DNA of 30,364 nt from an uncultured Solobacterium sp. (GTDB taxonomy: Bacteria; Bacillota_I; Bacilli_A; Erysipelotrichales; Erysipelotrichaceae), in the NCBI GenBank assembly GCA_938039295.1, contig CALHUY010000003.1, positions 1-30,364 of the forward strand. The letters run 5' to 3'. The translations under genes and the position numbers were made by a program. The notes under the pieces are model-generated. The model was not told where the DNA came from, did no database searches, and was given only the letters and a program-made list of their open reading frames with translations. Positions 6,697-15,614 of the stretch are shown here, one piece after another (the stretch's first letter is position 1; each line of letters begins with the position of its first letter).

Positions 6697-7620
6697 TCAT
6701 TTTTGTACGAAATAGGTAAATCCACCCTTCGCAACTAGTTTGGCCATATCGTTATAAATTTCTACCTCAATGAAATGAATATGTTTTCCTCGCTTGATAT
6801 CTTTCGCAATTGCAACTAAGCTTTCCGTATCTGCCGTAGAGCGTAGATAATCATAGTTAGCCGAAACAGTTGGACCATAGCCTCCTGCAGAATAGAAGGT
6901 ACAACCTGCAACAATATCCGCAAAGTTATAACTAATACCACCATATACAAGACCAAGAGGATTGATATCCTTCTTCGTAACTAACATCTGCGCCATTGCA
7001 TAACCGTCATTCATGCAAATCATAGTCATATGAAACTTCTCTGCCGCATCCGATAACAATGGATATAATTGATTCTCTAATTCCTTTAAATTTCGATGAT
7101 TCTCTTTTTGTAAATCAATCACCATTACCGGTTCTATAATCAATTTATTTTTAACCTGTAGTGCAATCGCAACGCGATAATCAAATAGTGTAACTTCTGA
7201 TGTATTTACTGGAATAATTTGTTTTGCCAAATCAGTCATTTTCTCTTCAGAAATCTGCGTATGTAAAATAGGCACAAGTGCATAATCATCTTTTCCATCT
7301 ACAATGATATCTTGTTTACCACAAACAAGTATCTTTTTATCATCTACAAAAATACGATATGCATCATTAGAAATTCTTTCAATCTCTATATCCTGATAAT
7401 TAAACTTATCGCCTACCACAAGTAGATCTTGATTGATTATTTTTGTTTGATCAGTAGTGATATGTAGTTGTACGAGTGATTTATTTGTTTCAGTTGTCTG
7501 TAAGATAATATCTGCTTTACGACTATAATCTTTTCCCTTATCAGGATTAACATATAAAACTGTATTATGATTTGAAGTGATACGACAACTCAAGTCACCT
7601 AAATATAAAAGCTCTGTCAT
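6697..7620 (-). CDS. Hotdog-fold (PaaI-like) thioesterase fused to a degenerate metallo-beta-lactamase-like N-terminus
   Basis: The C-terminal 110 residues (about 195-307) form a PaaI-type hotdog domain: NPLGLVYGG (220-228), ADIVAG (234-239), a VSANYDYLR strand (252-260) and a final GGFTYFVQK strand. The usual catalytic-loop HGG has Tyr in place of His (YGG), but Asp235 is kept. Residues about 1-130 resemble the opening of MBL-fold/UlaG-like hydrolases (YLGDLSCRI, ADIILQTTE). The metal motif HxHxDH is absent: TTETNKS stands in its place. Catalysis by that half is therefore unlikely. AGGGAG lies 5-6 bases before the ATG. It follows the esterase by 17 bases. An acyl-thioester or acyl-ester substrate is suggested, but none is known. 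Confidence 0.65.
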   Translation of the reverse strand: MTELLYLGDLSCRITSNHNTVLYVNPDKGKDYSRKADIILQTTETNKSLVQLHITTDQTKIINQDLLVVGDKFNYQDIEIERISNDAYRIFVDDKKILVCGKQDIIVDGKDDYALVPILHTQISEEKMTDLAKQIIPVNTSEVTLFDYRVAIALQVKNKLIIEPVMVIDLQKENHRNLKELENQLYPLLSDAAEKFHMTMICMNDGYAMAQMLVTKKDINPLGLVYGGISYNFADIVAGCTFYSAGGYGPTVSANYDYLRSTADTESLVAIAKDIKRGKHIHFIEVEIYNDMAKLVAKGGFTYFVQK

Positions 7621-7637
7621 GATTTCTCCCTTATTCT

Positions 7638-8297
7638 TTAAAGCAAAAGTTGTTGGATTCCTTTCATCATTCGAAGTTCAACGTCTTGAAAGTGATTACC
7701 AGGATTATATTCGTATGTCAGTGAAATGTTTTGTTTTTGTATGATTTGTATTACCGCTTCAAAACAGTCTTTGACCGTAGCCATAACTTTATTTTTTGCA
7801 TTGGCTTCTTTATCACCTAAACTCATATATACTTCTCTTGTTTGAATTGGATTTTGTTGCATATATTCCACAAAATTGAAATACCAAACCGATGGAGAAA
7901 CGGCCGCAATCTTCGTGAAAAGGTTTGTTTGAGATGACGCCCATAAGGCAAATAAGCCTGCCAAAGAATACCCACAGAGATACATTTGGTTAGACTCTAT
8001 ATTATGTTCATCTTTAAACCATTTCCAAAAACCTTCTAATTCAGCTAAAAACTTAGCTGCGTTTCCAGCAAAATCATGTTTGCCAAAAATTGCTGGTGCT
8101 GACCATGGAGACAACTCCCCTTGCCAATCATGGATAGTTACCGCAATCATACACAATTGAGATTCATTAGAAACCTTTTGATATATCTGCTCATAATCCT
8201 CAGGATTTGATTCATCAACCAAATACATTAAAAATGTACTAGCTTTCAAATCGCCGAATATCGTATAGTTTCTATTTTGATAATTCATTGTTTTCAT
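7638..8297 (-). CDS. Alpha/beta-hydrolase esterase
   Basis: A 219-residue esterase of the EsteraseD/IroE-like alpha-beta hydrolase type. The nucleophile elbow is CGYSLAG (Ser111), an acid residue lies in MSLGDKEA (Asp162), and the histidine is in GNHFQD (His202), giving an ordered triad. There is no signal peptide, so it is cytosolic. A second ATG lies 9 bases downstream. Neither start has a good Shine-Dalgarno, and TAAAAT (8304-8309) sits 6 bases before the first ATG, so a leaderless message is possible. It is the first gene of a two-gene unit with the hotdog protein. The substrate is unknown; a siderophore or acyl-ester role would be guesswork. Confidence 0.8.
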   Translation of the reverse strand: MKTMNYQNRNYTIFGDLKASTFLMYLVDESNPEDYEQIYQKVSNESQLCMIAVTIHDWQGELSPWSAPAIFGKHDFAGNAAKFLAELEGFWKWFKDEHNIESNQMYLCGYSLAGLFALWASSQTNLFTKIAAVSPSVWYFNFVEYMQQNPIQTREVYMSLGDKEANAKNKVMATVKDCFEAVIQIIQKQNISLTYEYNPGNHFQDVELRMMKGIQQLLL

Positions 8298-8326
8298 ATC
8301 TCTATTTTACAGAGTTTTTGGATATT

Positions 8327-8371
8327 AAAAAAGTGTAACAATCTCCTCTTAGCAAGAAAGAATGTAACACT
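8327..8371 (-). terminator. Terminator of the four-TM membrane protein gene
   Basis: Arms AGTGTTACA/TGTTACACT (8 of 9 pairs; 8332-8340 and 8363-8371) followed on minus by six T. It begins 10 bases after the stop at 8381. Confidence 0.65.
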
Positions 8372-8380
8372 CCATCAAGT

Positions 8381-8896
8381 TTATTCTCTACATAAGCAGA
8401 TCTGGTATAAGGCTAGTAACATTGGTATTACGAGTATACAATACGCAATAAAGAAATAAGAATACCAAATACGCAATATTAAATATAGTGCGACCAACAT
8501 AATAATCGGAACAATCGCAGCCATAAATTTGAAGAATCCATCTCTACGTGATAGTTCCATGCATTCATGTTCAGATATACCATCATACTTGATCATATTA
8601 TAGGTTTGAATCCCAGTGATACAAGGAATAATGTTGATGATAACAATTCCAATTCCTACACCAATCATTGAAACACAAACTAAATAAAACATTGGTGTAC
8701 TAGCCATATTCGTAAATGGTGACATGGTTAACTTTCCGGTTGAATCCATTCCTATTGTATCAAAGGATGGAACTTGATTCATTTGAATAAAGATATACGC
8801 TGAAATACTACCCAAAACAGCACCAAGACCTAACATAATAACTGAAAATACTGTTGTAAAGACTGTAACGATTCGTATTTTTCTAATCTTATCCAT
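8381..8896 (-). CDS. Four-TM membrane protein of unknown function
   Basis: A 171-residue protein that I do not recognise. It has a short basic N-terminus (DKIRKIRI) and four hydrophobic segments at about residues 10-38, 70-92, 117-140 and 144-165. An external-type loop rich in Ser/Thr/Pro lies between TM1 and TM2, and a polar cytosolic loop (YDGISEHECMELSRRDG) between TM2 and TM3. The second of two consecutive ATGs is chosen because AGGAGG lies 5 bases before it. It has its own terminator and lies between the hydrogenase and the esterase unit. Nothing in the context gives a role. Confidence 0.7.
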   Translation of the reverse strand: MDKIRKIRIVTVFTTVFSVIMLGLGAVLGSISAYIFIQMNQVPSFDTIGMDSTGKLTMSPFTNMASTPMFYLVCVSMIGVGIGIVIINIIPCITGIQTYNMIKYDGISEHECMELSRRDGFFKFMAAIVPIIMLVALYLILRIWYSYFFIAYCILVIPMLLALYQICLCRE

Positions 8897-8926
8897 CATA
8901 GCCTCCTATCATGCATGGGTAAATTT

Positions 8927-8959
8927 AAAAGATGAAACTTCATTTGAAATTCCATCTTT
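8927..8959 (-). terminator. Probable terminator of the hydrogenase gene
   Basis: AAAGATG/CATCTTT (8953-8959 and 8928-8934) plus a few inner pairs, ending in TTTTAAATTT on minus. It lies 10 bases after the hydrogenase stop. Confidence 0.55.
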
Positions 8960-8969
8960 ATTTTATCAC

Positions 8970-10409
8970 TTATTGTTGTGCTTTTTTCAAGTTTGCAACG
9001 GAAGTTGGACATGTTTCAGGTGTGCAAGCACCGTTAGGTCCTAAGTCAGCTGAACGATTGATATATCCTTCTGTATGTAACATATGATGAGCCTTTTCAC
9101 TAAGTGGAGCATCATAGAACTCGTTATATAATACTTGGATTTCAGGGTTATCCTGTGGAGCCTTGATTGGCTTGAGGTTATCTCTTTCGTACAAGGACGC
9201 AATACGAGATTCCTTAGCAGCCTTCACTTGAGGAAGCTTATGACGTGGCATTCCTCCTCCACCAATACATCCACCAGGACATGCCATTACTTCGATGAAG
9301 TCGTAATGTGTTCCTGTTTCCTTCATATGTTCATAGAACTTACGGAAGTTACCTGTACCATGAATTGCGGCAACGTGTAATACCTTATCACCGATTTGAA
9401 CATCTGCTTCACGGCTATTTTCAAAACCACGAATCGCATCAAAACGAATTAAGTTAGCAGGTACATTATCCTTAGTCACAAACTTATACGCAGAACGCAT
9501 TGCGGATTCCATTACACCACCAGTATTGGCGAAGATAATTCCCCCACCAGAAGCTTCACCCATAAATGGATCAAACTTTCCATCTTCAAGATTAGCGAAA
9601 TCTAATTCTGCTTCACGAATCCAACGTGCAAGTTCACGTACTGTAATACAGTAGTCTGAATCGCGCATAGCTTCTTCATTCCAATATTCAGCAGATGAAT
9701 TCATTTCTGGGCGACGAATTTCTGCCTTCTTAGCTGTACATGGTGTTACACATACAGAAACAATCTTCTTAGGATCAATATTGTTCTTCTTTGCAAAGTA
9801 TGTCTTCTCTGTTGCGGCTTGCATAGCGATTGGACTCTTCGCTGTTGAAAGATGTGGAATTAATTCTGGGTAGAATGTTTCCGCAAACTTAACCCAAGCT
9901 GGGCAGCAGCTTGTATATTGAGGTAATTGACCATTACCATTGATTACTCTTTCAATTAACTCAGAAGCTTCTTCCATAATTGTCATATCAGCTCCAAAGT
10001 TTGTATCAAGTACGTAGTCACCACCAAGCTTACGTAAAGCTGTGATCATCTTACCTTGTACGAATGTTCCGGCAGGCATACCGAATTCTTCACCAAGGCC
10101 AACACGTACTGCAGGTGCTGTCTGGAATACAACAATCTTTTCAGGATCTTCAATTGCAGCTCTAACACCATCTAATTCTGAACGTTCATTTAAACTATCA
10201 AATGGGCATGATACTACACACTGACCACAGTTTGTACAGATTGGGACATCTCCGTTTGTAGTCAAGTCATAGTAGTCAAATACACCGGCATCGATGGAAC
10301 AAGCACGTCTGCACAATGTACAATTCTTACATTTTGACAAATCTTGGACAATAGAAATATTGTCGTCAGCAATAGGCACTCTTTTATCTAAAAACTGATA
10401 CTTACTCAT
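8970..10409 (-). CDS. [FeFe] hydrogenase, monomeric two-[4Fe-4S] form
   Basis: A 479-residue iron hydrogenase. The N-terminal ferredoxin-like part has Cys27/30/33/37 and Cys58/61/64/68 (CxxCxxCxxxC twice) for two [4Fe-4S] clusters. H-cluster signatures are L1 TSCCPAW (Cys168 proton-relay position, Cys169 ligand), L2 TPCTAKKAE (Cys224; Met replaced by Thr) and L3 MACPGGCIGGGG (Cys377, Cys381). The TSCCPAW/TPCTAKK form resembles group B enzymes of fermentative anaerobes. The C-terminus carries an extra Cys pair (ACTPETCPTS). It has no signal peptide and probably takes electrons from ferredoxin to make H2 or the reverse. The HydEFG maturases are not in the window. GAGGAG lies about 9 bases before the ATG. 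It is single, with a terminator on each side. Confidence 0.93.
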   Translation of the reverse strand: MSKYQFLDKRVPIADDNISIVQDLSKCKNCTLCRRACSIDAGVFDYYDLTTNGDVPICTNCGQCVVSCPFDSLNERSELDGVRAAIEDPEKIVVFQTAPAVRVGLGEEFGMPAGTFVQGKMITALRKLGGDYVLDTNFGADMTIMEEASELIERVINGNGQLPQYTSCCPAWVKFAETFYPELIPHLSTAKSPIAMQAATEKTYFAKKNNIDPKKIVSVCVTPCTAKKAEIRRPEMNSSAEYWNEEAMRDSDYCITVRELARWIREAELDFANLEDGKFDPFMGEASGGGIIFANTGGVMESAMRSAYKFVTKDNVPANLIRFDAIRGFENSREADVQIGDKVLHVAAIHGTGNFRKFYEHMKETGTHYDFIEVMACPGGCIGGGGMPRHKLPQVKAAKESRIASLYERDNLKPIKAPQDNPEIQVLYNEFYDAPLSEKAHHMLHTEGYINRSADLGPNGACTPETCPTSVANLKKAQQ

Positions 10410-10502
10410 GATTCTTCTCTCCTCTATCCACTAATTTGAATTTACCATTATTTAGCGAAAAAAACAATTCCGTATACGACAAACAAAGGCTATCGTAATA
10501 CG

Positions 10503-10532
10503 AAAAAATCTGAATTTTTAATAATTCAGATT
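10503..10532 (-). terminator. Terminator of the S66 peptidase gene
   Basis: Ten-bp perfect stem AATCTGAATT/AATTCAGATT, 6-base loop, then six T on minus. Confidence 0.8.
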
Positions 10533-10576
10533 CATATCATTTGATACACATGCATGAATTATATTGAATATCTCAA

Positions 10577-11620
10577 TTACTCTTCAACATCAGAAAAACG
10601 AATCATCTGTTTATCTATATCCACAGCTGCCATAACACCAAATGGAACAATAGCACGTGGTGTCGCATGACCTACATTTAGATTCCATACAATTGGTAAT
10701 TTAGGATTATTTACGACATCAATCAAAATATCCTGATATTCCTTTGTATATAATTCATCCATTGCCTTACCAACAAGGATTCCATGAATGACATCAAAGA
10801 TACCTGTCTTTTTTAATGACTCTATCATGCGACGATACTTTTCGGGTGTTGGTTGTTCTTCACTCGATTCTAATAACAGTATCTTACCTTTCCAATCCTC
10901 TAAACTTGGAAACAAGTCATATTTTCTACATAGCTCAACGGAATCACTATGTCTTGTTGAATCAAAAATATCATATAAGCTATCGATACATCCACCTAAT
11001 ATCTTTCCATGGAATACTCCGCAACCTTGTAATAATTCAAAACCTTGGTTTGTATGCATGATGCGTTTTGTACCAACAGCTTCAGCACTATAGTCGCTAC
11101 GCTCCTCATACCATACCTCGCTTGGCGTTATTTCACGGATTGTACCAGTTTCAATCAGTTCTAAGAAATACTGTTTGGTGTATGGTAACATCTCACTCTC
11201 TAATTCACATACATCCGGAAGAAATGCTTGTCCATAAAATGTATTGAGTCCTACTTTATGTAACATCAAGTGATTAAAGGTTGTATCGGAAAAGCCAAGA
11301 AATATCTTATCTTTTACTGCATTCTTTAATTCATCATGTTCAAAAAGATATGGTAATAAGCGATAAGTATCATCTCCACCAATTGCACAAAGTATCATAT
11401 CGATTGAATCATCTTCGAATGTATTCAGTAGATCTTTTGCCCTATCTTCTGGATGTTCAGAGATATATTTCAACCCTTTGCATGCATGTTCCATAAACTT
11501 CACTTGAATATCTAGTTTTTTTAAACGTTCTAATCCTAGTTTAACTTCATGTTGCACAAAATCTTCCCCAAGGATACCACTAGATAAACTTACAATTCCA
11601 ATCTTTTTAACCTTTGCCAT
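10577..11620 (-). CDS. S66-family peptidase (LD-carboxypeptidase / MccF-like)
   Basis: A 347-residue serine peptidase of family S66, which includes the cytosolic LdcA (removes the terminal D-Ala of murein tetrapeptides) and the microcin C immunity peptidase MccF. The triad is visible: Ser111 in the elbow LGFSDTT, Glu251 in LLLESSEEQPTPE and His318 in NVGHATPR. A family AIGGDDTYRLLPYL block precedes the serine. The long insert around 160-245 and the ESSEE-P form resemble the MccF-like branch more than E. coli LdcA. There is no signal peptide. GAGGTGA stands before the ATG. It is a single gene with its own terminator. The choice between murein recycling and detoxification of peptide-nucleotide antibiotics cannot be made here. 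Confidence 0.87.
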   Translation of the reverse strand: MAKVKKIGIVSLSSGILGEDFVQHEVKLGLERLKKLDIQVKFMEHACKGLKYISEHPEDRAKDLLNTFEDDSIDMILCAIGGDDTYRLLPYLFEHDELKNAVKDKIFLGFSDTTFNHLMLHKVGLNTFYGQAFLPDVCELESEMLPYTKQYFLELIETGTIREITPSEVWYEERSDYSAEAVGTKRIMHTNQGFELLQGCGVFHGKILGGCIDSLYDIFDSTRHSDSVELCRKYDLFPSLEDWKGKILLLESSEEQPTPEKYRRMIESLKKTGIFDVIHGILVGKAMDELYTKEYQDILIDVVNNPKLPIVWNLNVGHATPRAIVPFGVMAAVDIDKQMIRFSDVEE

Positions 11621-11662
11621 TCATATCACCTCACAGTAATTTCATGCATTATATTACATTAG

Positions 11663-11688
11663 AAAAACACAGTAAACTACTTACTGTG
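11663..11688 (-). terminator. Terminator of the PPi-phosphofructokinase gene
   Basis: Eight-bp perfect stem CACAGTAA/TTACTGTG, 5-base loop, five T on minus, 15 bases after the stop. Confidence 0.8.
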
Positions 11689-11702
11689 CTTTAGAGTGTT
11701 TA

Positions 11703-13367
11703 TTATTCACCTTTTTCAAGAGCTAATGTTCTTGTTGTTAGATCACAAACCTCAGCTGGTCCATAGTACTGAATTGCACCTGGGTATGTGTAGCATGTTT
11801 CCTTAGCCCACTGTTCTCTGTGTGCTTCGAAGAACTTGAATGGCTTACCATCGAGTTCAACAAGAGCCTTTCTGATAACTGGCTTGTCTTCACCATGTCT
11901 TCTTTCGATGTTCATCATCTTAGTGATTGGCATACCACCAGCTACCCATTCATCAGCTGACTTAGATAGGTTAGAAACCTTTGACAAGTATCCATTATAT
12001 CCGTATTGGATTAACATGAATGCGTTGTAACCTAATGAATAGCAGTAGTCTGCATCAAAGTTAGATGGGAACGCACATCTTCCTTCATAACCGAAGAAGT
12101 GGTGTAATGCATTGAACTTACCCTTGTAAGAACCTGCAGCCTTTCTTTCTTCTAACTTATCCTTAACGATAGCAGAGAATAACTTCTCAGATTCAATGAG
12201 AGATACCTGTACGTTTCCGTGTGGGTCTCTTTCTAAGAATAACTGCTGTTGGATTCCTTCTGGAAGGATTGCGAATACTGACATTGCTTCCTTAGATAAT
12301 CCATTTTCGATAAATGCATACTTTTCTTTCCAGTTTGGTAAAGCATTGAATGTTTCTGCCTTACTACCAGCAAGTAATTCGTTAATTTCAGCGATTAATG
12401 CGGAGAACTCTGGAACGAATTCAACTACACCTTCAGGAATAATTGCAACACCGAAGTTCATACCCTTAGCAGCTCTAGCTTCTACAGAGTCAGCGATATA
12501 GTTTGCAATCTGTGATAAGGACATCTTCTTTGCAGCAACTTCTTCAGAAATTAAGCAAACGTTTGGTTGTGTCTGCAATGCACATTCTAGTGCAACGTGA
12601 GAAGCAGAACGTCCCATTACCTTAACGAAATGCCAGTACTTCTTAGCAGAGTTAGCATCTCTTTCAATGTTACCGATTACTTCGCTATATGTCTTAGTAG
12701 CTGTATCAAAACCAAATGAACATTCAATATCTTCATTCTTTAAGTCACCATCGATTGTCTTAGGGCAACCAATTACCTGTACACCAGCATCATGTGCTGC
12801 AAAGTACTCAGCTAAAACAGCAGCATTTGTATTGGAGTCATCACCACCGATAATAACAATCGCTGTGATACCATGCTTCTTACAAACTTCAGCCGCAACT
12901 GCGAACTGCTCTTCTGTTTCAAGCTTTGTTCTACCAGAACCAATGATATCAAATCCACCAGTATTTCTATACTGATCGATATAAGCATCATCGAAAATTA
13001 AATAATCATCTTCAAGTAATCCACTTGGACCCTTCTTAAATCCATATAATACATTCTCAGGATTTGTTGCCTTTAAAGCATCGTATAGACCGCACACTAC
13101 GTTGTGTCCACCAGGTGCCTGTCCACCAGAAAGGATTACACCTACAACCTGCTTCTTAGCTACGGATGTATTCTGTCCCTTTTGGAATGTAATTTCCTTC
13201 TTACCATAAGTATTTGGGAATAAAGCCTTGATCTTTTCTTGATCAGCAACGCTTGTTGTCTCTTCCCCTTCCAAAACTGAAATCTCAGAGATACCGTTTC
13301 TTAGCATCTTTGGAAGCTTTGGTGCATACTGATATCTAGCTTTTTGTAGTGGTGATAAATCTGTCAT
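11703..13367 (-). CDS. pfp: Pyrophosphate-dependent 6-phosphofructokinase (long PFP)
   Basis: A 554-residue enzyme of the long PFP group (plant beta-subunit/spirochaete type), about 550 residues as usual. It interconverts fructose 6-phosphate + PPi and fructose 1,6-bisphosphate + Pi in glycolysis. Motifs are GGQAPGG (about 81-87), GGDDSNTN (174-181; the second Asp in place of the Gly of ATP enzymes marks PPi use), PKTIDGD (202-208) and MGRSASHVALECAL. The ORF is open 10 codons further, but the ATG at 13367 has AGGAG at about 8 bases. Codon use is even and the gene is flanked by terminators, suggesting strong single-gene expression. PPi use saves ATP in fermentative anaerobes. Confidence 0.94.
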   Translation of the reverse strand: MTDLSPLQKARYQYAPKLPKMLRNGISEISVLEGEETTSVADQEKIKALFPNTYGKKEITFQKGQNTSVAKKQVVGVILSGGQAPGGHNVVCGLYDALKATNPENVLYGFKKGPSGLLEDDYLIFDDAYIDQYRNTGGFDIIGSGRTKLETEEQFAVAAEVCKKHGITAIVIIGGDDSNTNAAVLAEYFAAHDAGVQVIGCPKTIDGDLKNEDIECSFGFDTATKTYSEVIGNIERDANSAKKYWHFVKVMGRSASHVALECALQTQPNVCLISEEVAAKKMSLSQIANYIADSVEARAAKGMNFGVAIIPEGVVEFVPEFSALIAEINELLAGSKAETFNALPNWKEKYAFIENGLSKEAMSVFAILPEGIQQQLFLERDPHGNVQVSLIESEKLFSAIVKDKLEERKAAGSYKGKFNALHHFFGYEGRCAFPSNFDADYCYSLGYNAFMLIQYGYNGYLSKVSNLSKSADEWVAGGMPITKMMNIERRHGEDKPVIRKALVELDGKPFKFFEAHREQWAKETCYTYPGAIQYYGPAEVCDLTTRTLALEKGE

Positions 13368-13492
13368 ATTTTTACTCCTTTTCGATTTAAACCTCATTAC
13401 TAGAATACCACAACTTTTTTGAAATAAACATACAGAAGATTTGCCTGATTGACTTAGATTTAACCCTGATTTTATAAATAGAATACCGACAT

Positions 13493-13516
13493 AAAAACAT
13501 CGCCATAATAGCGATG
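13493..13516 (-). terminator. Terminator of the CapA-like gene
   Basis: CATCGC/GCGATG stem, 7-base loop, five T on minus, 11 bases after the stop. Confidence 0.8.
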
Positions 13517-13526
13517 CTTTAAGGAT

Positions 13527-14690
13527 TTATATTTGCTTTTGAATATACTTTACTACTTTGGTTAGTTTACTCTTCTTCCATTCTCCATCTTCAGCCTTTG
13601 TGGCTAGTGGATAAATGATTTGAAAATCAAGTGCTTCTCCCTCTACACGACCACTTCGCTTAGGATTCAAGAAGTTTTCTTCCCACTTCTTTTCACTTGC
13701 ATTCTGATATTCCTTTGGATTCAAGTAAATTAACTGTCTCTTATATGCAGAAATCATCATCTTAGCTGCGAGTGCTTCCAAACATTTATATTCATCTGCT
13801 TGCACATCCACAAAAATATCAGGTAATTTTGCAGAACGTACATGTTCTAACTCACGATTGATACGAATACCGCAAGCATCCCAAGTAAACTTCTGTTCAG
13901 TAAAGTTGATTTTAACCAAGATACCATGCTCTGTATTGTATTGTGCACGTTGATAATCTGTATCAAAAATAAAATTTCCAAGGGAATAGAAAATCACTTT
14001 ATCCCCAACAGTCTCATAATTCATTGGTACATGCGGATGATGTGATACCACAACATCTGCACCCATCTCTAAGAATTGATGATAACGGTCTCTTGTATAG
14101 GATGATGGAAGCGAAGTAAACTCTTCTCCACCATGACAAACAATCACACACCAACGGCATGTCTTTTTGATTTCATCAATATTTTTCTGGATACGCTCCA
14201 TATCATTCCAAAGAAGACATCCAGCATGATTTACATCCGCAGGTTTACAACCTCTACGATAACCAACACTGAACAAACCAATTCCACCCGCTTCATCAAA
14301 CAACAATGGTCTAGCAGCTTCATCAATATTCATGCCTGCACCAACTGTTTGAGCATGATTTTCCTTTGCAAGTTTTAATGTTTGTGCTACACCTTCTTCA
14401 CCAGCATCTAAGATATGATTATTACATAAACTCCACACATCTGCATGCATGTTATTCAACACTTTAATTGCCTTTGGATTCATTGCATGAATAAGTTGTT
14501 TAACACCAGATGTATCATCTTGTGGTGGTAAGTCAATGAGTGCTCCTTCCACATTTGCTACAACATGATCACCGCTATGCAAAAAGCGCAAAACAACATC
14601 TGTAATCAGATGCTTGTCTTCCCATTTTTTATCCATGTATTTATCAAAGCCAATATCGCCTGTAAATACAAATGAACTCTTCTTTTTCAT
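13527..14690 (-). CDS. CapA-family (PGA_cap) metallophosphoesterase-like protein
   Basis: A 387-residue protein of the CapA/PgsA fold. The metal and active-site blocks occur in order: FTGDIGFD (9-16), NVEG (46-49), LCNNHILDAGEEGV (87-100), VCHGGEE, VVVSHHPHVPM and FYSLGNFIFD. In Bacillus, CapA belongs to the membrane complex that makes poly-gamma-glutamate capsule. Here no capB/capC neighbours exist, and the N-terminus (MKKKSSFVFTG) lacks a signal peptide or anchor, so a cytosolic phosphoesterase role is more likely. The C-terminal 100 residues are charged and less typical. The ribosome binding site is weak (GGTGACGAG). It is a single gene with a terminator. Confidence 0.85.
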   Translation of the reverse strand: MKKKSSFVFTGDIGFDKYMDKKWEDKHLITDVVLRFLHSGDHVVANVEGALIDLPPQDDTSGVKQLIHAMNPKAIKVLNNMHADVWSLCNNHILDAGEEGVAQTLKLAKENHAQTVGAGMNIDEAARPLLFDEAGGIGLFSVGYRRGCKPADVNHAGCLLWNDMERIQKNIDEIKKTCRWCVIVCHGGEEFTSLPSSYTRDRYHQFLEMGADVVVSHHPHVPMNYETVGDKVIFYSLGNFIFDTDYQRAQYNTEHGILVKINFTEQKFTWDACGIRINRELEHVRSAKLPDIFVDVQADEYKCLEALAAKMMISAYKRQLIYLNPKEYQNASEKKWEENFLNPKRSGRVEGEALDFQIIYPLATKAEDGEWKKSKLTKVVKYIQKQI

Positions 14691-14776
14691 CTCGTCACCA
14701 TGTTATTTATCTTTTACATCATAGTATAAGTTTAGTTCTCTTTCAATTCTAGTCCTTTATTATTAGATTATTCATC

Positions 14777-15583
14777 TCAAATTGTAATTGTTGCAAAGAT
14801 ACTATTCTGTCCTTTGATTACCTCAAAACCAGCTTCTTCATAAATTCTGATTTCTTCCTTCGCATTTACATCCACCAAGGTCATCATTGTGTTCATTCCA
14901 TTCATTTGAATGGCTTTTGATAACAGTGCTTGTTCATATCCTAAGTTTTGATACTCAGGTAATACAATTAGACTATATGGCTCGTTTTGTTTGTATGTAT
15001 ATGTAACATCTAAATATCCAACTAGCTGTTCCTGATGAATTGCCAAGAATACTCTAAATCGATCGAATGCAGATAACACCTTCTCTGCTGTCCAGTAAGT
15101 CTCCTTAACGTGCATATTGATATATGCCTGTTTCCACTGTTCACTATAGAGTTGTATATCTAGCAGATTCTCTCTATGCGACGATAATCTAGCTATCATA
15201 CGTTGCTGTTCATTTTCAAATTTCGCATCTTTGGAAATAAGTATATTCTTAAGCAAGATATTCTTAGGATTTATAACAAAGTCACAACGATATCCTTTAT
15301 AATCCTTCTCCAAATATTTAAATAGTTCATTGTATGCATGTTCAGATTTTGATAATCCAATTATCATTTCAATATATTTTTCATTCGGTAAAATCAGCAA
15401 TACAAATATCCCATCAATATTACCATCATTAATATTTGCATATACATGTTGGTCTCTTTTCTCAAAAGCATTATACAGATTATTATGATCATACAAATAA
15501 TGAGGGTCAACATAGTTTGAATCACTACATATTTCCTCGATAAATGTTTCATATCCATCTAAAGAAGTAATTTCTTTTAACAT
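14777..15583 (-). CDS. GNAT-family N-acetyltransferase with a degenerate N-terminal half
   Basis: A 268-residue protein. The C-terminal part (about 140-268) is a GNAT domain: VFLAIHQEQLVGYLDVTY strands (about 183-200), then the acetyl-CoA loop in LIVLPEYQNLGYEQALLSKA (Q-x-x-G-x-x-A form) and the final IYEEAGFEVIKG. The N-terminal part (about 1-135) has a similar alpha/beta pattern without a clear CoA loop, so it may be a decayed second GNAT domain, as in tandem GNAT proteins. GAGGTGG lies about 12 bases before the ATG. The next gene upstream, the ABM protein, is 31 bases away on the same strand, so the two are probably one unit. The substrate is unknown. Confidence 0.75.
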   Translation of the reverse strand: MLKEITSLDGYETFIEEICSDSNYVDPHYLYDHNNLYNAFEKRDQHVYANINDGNIDGIFVLLILPNEKYIEMIIGLSKSEHAYNELFKYLEKDYKGYRCDFVINPKNILLKNILISKDAKFENEQQRMIARLSSHRENLLDIQLYSEQWKQAYINMHVKETYWTAEKVLSAFDRFRVFLAIHQEQLVGYLDVTYTYKQNEPYSLIVLPEYQNLGYEQALLSKAIQMNGMNTMMTLVDVNAKEEIRIYEEAGFEVIKGQNSIFATITI

Positions 15584-15614
15584 ATCAATTTATACCACCT
15601 CTTTTAAAATATTC

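Noticed and set aside
8277..8459. Plus-strand 60-residue ORF between the esterase and membrane protein genes
   Set aside because: It runs across a terminator hairpin and into the antisense of a real gene.
13527..14690. Capsule (poly-gamma-glutamate) synthesis locus
   Set aside because: Only the CapA-like fold is present; no ligase or membrane partners and no membrane anchor.
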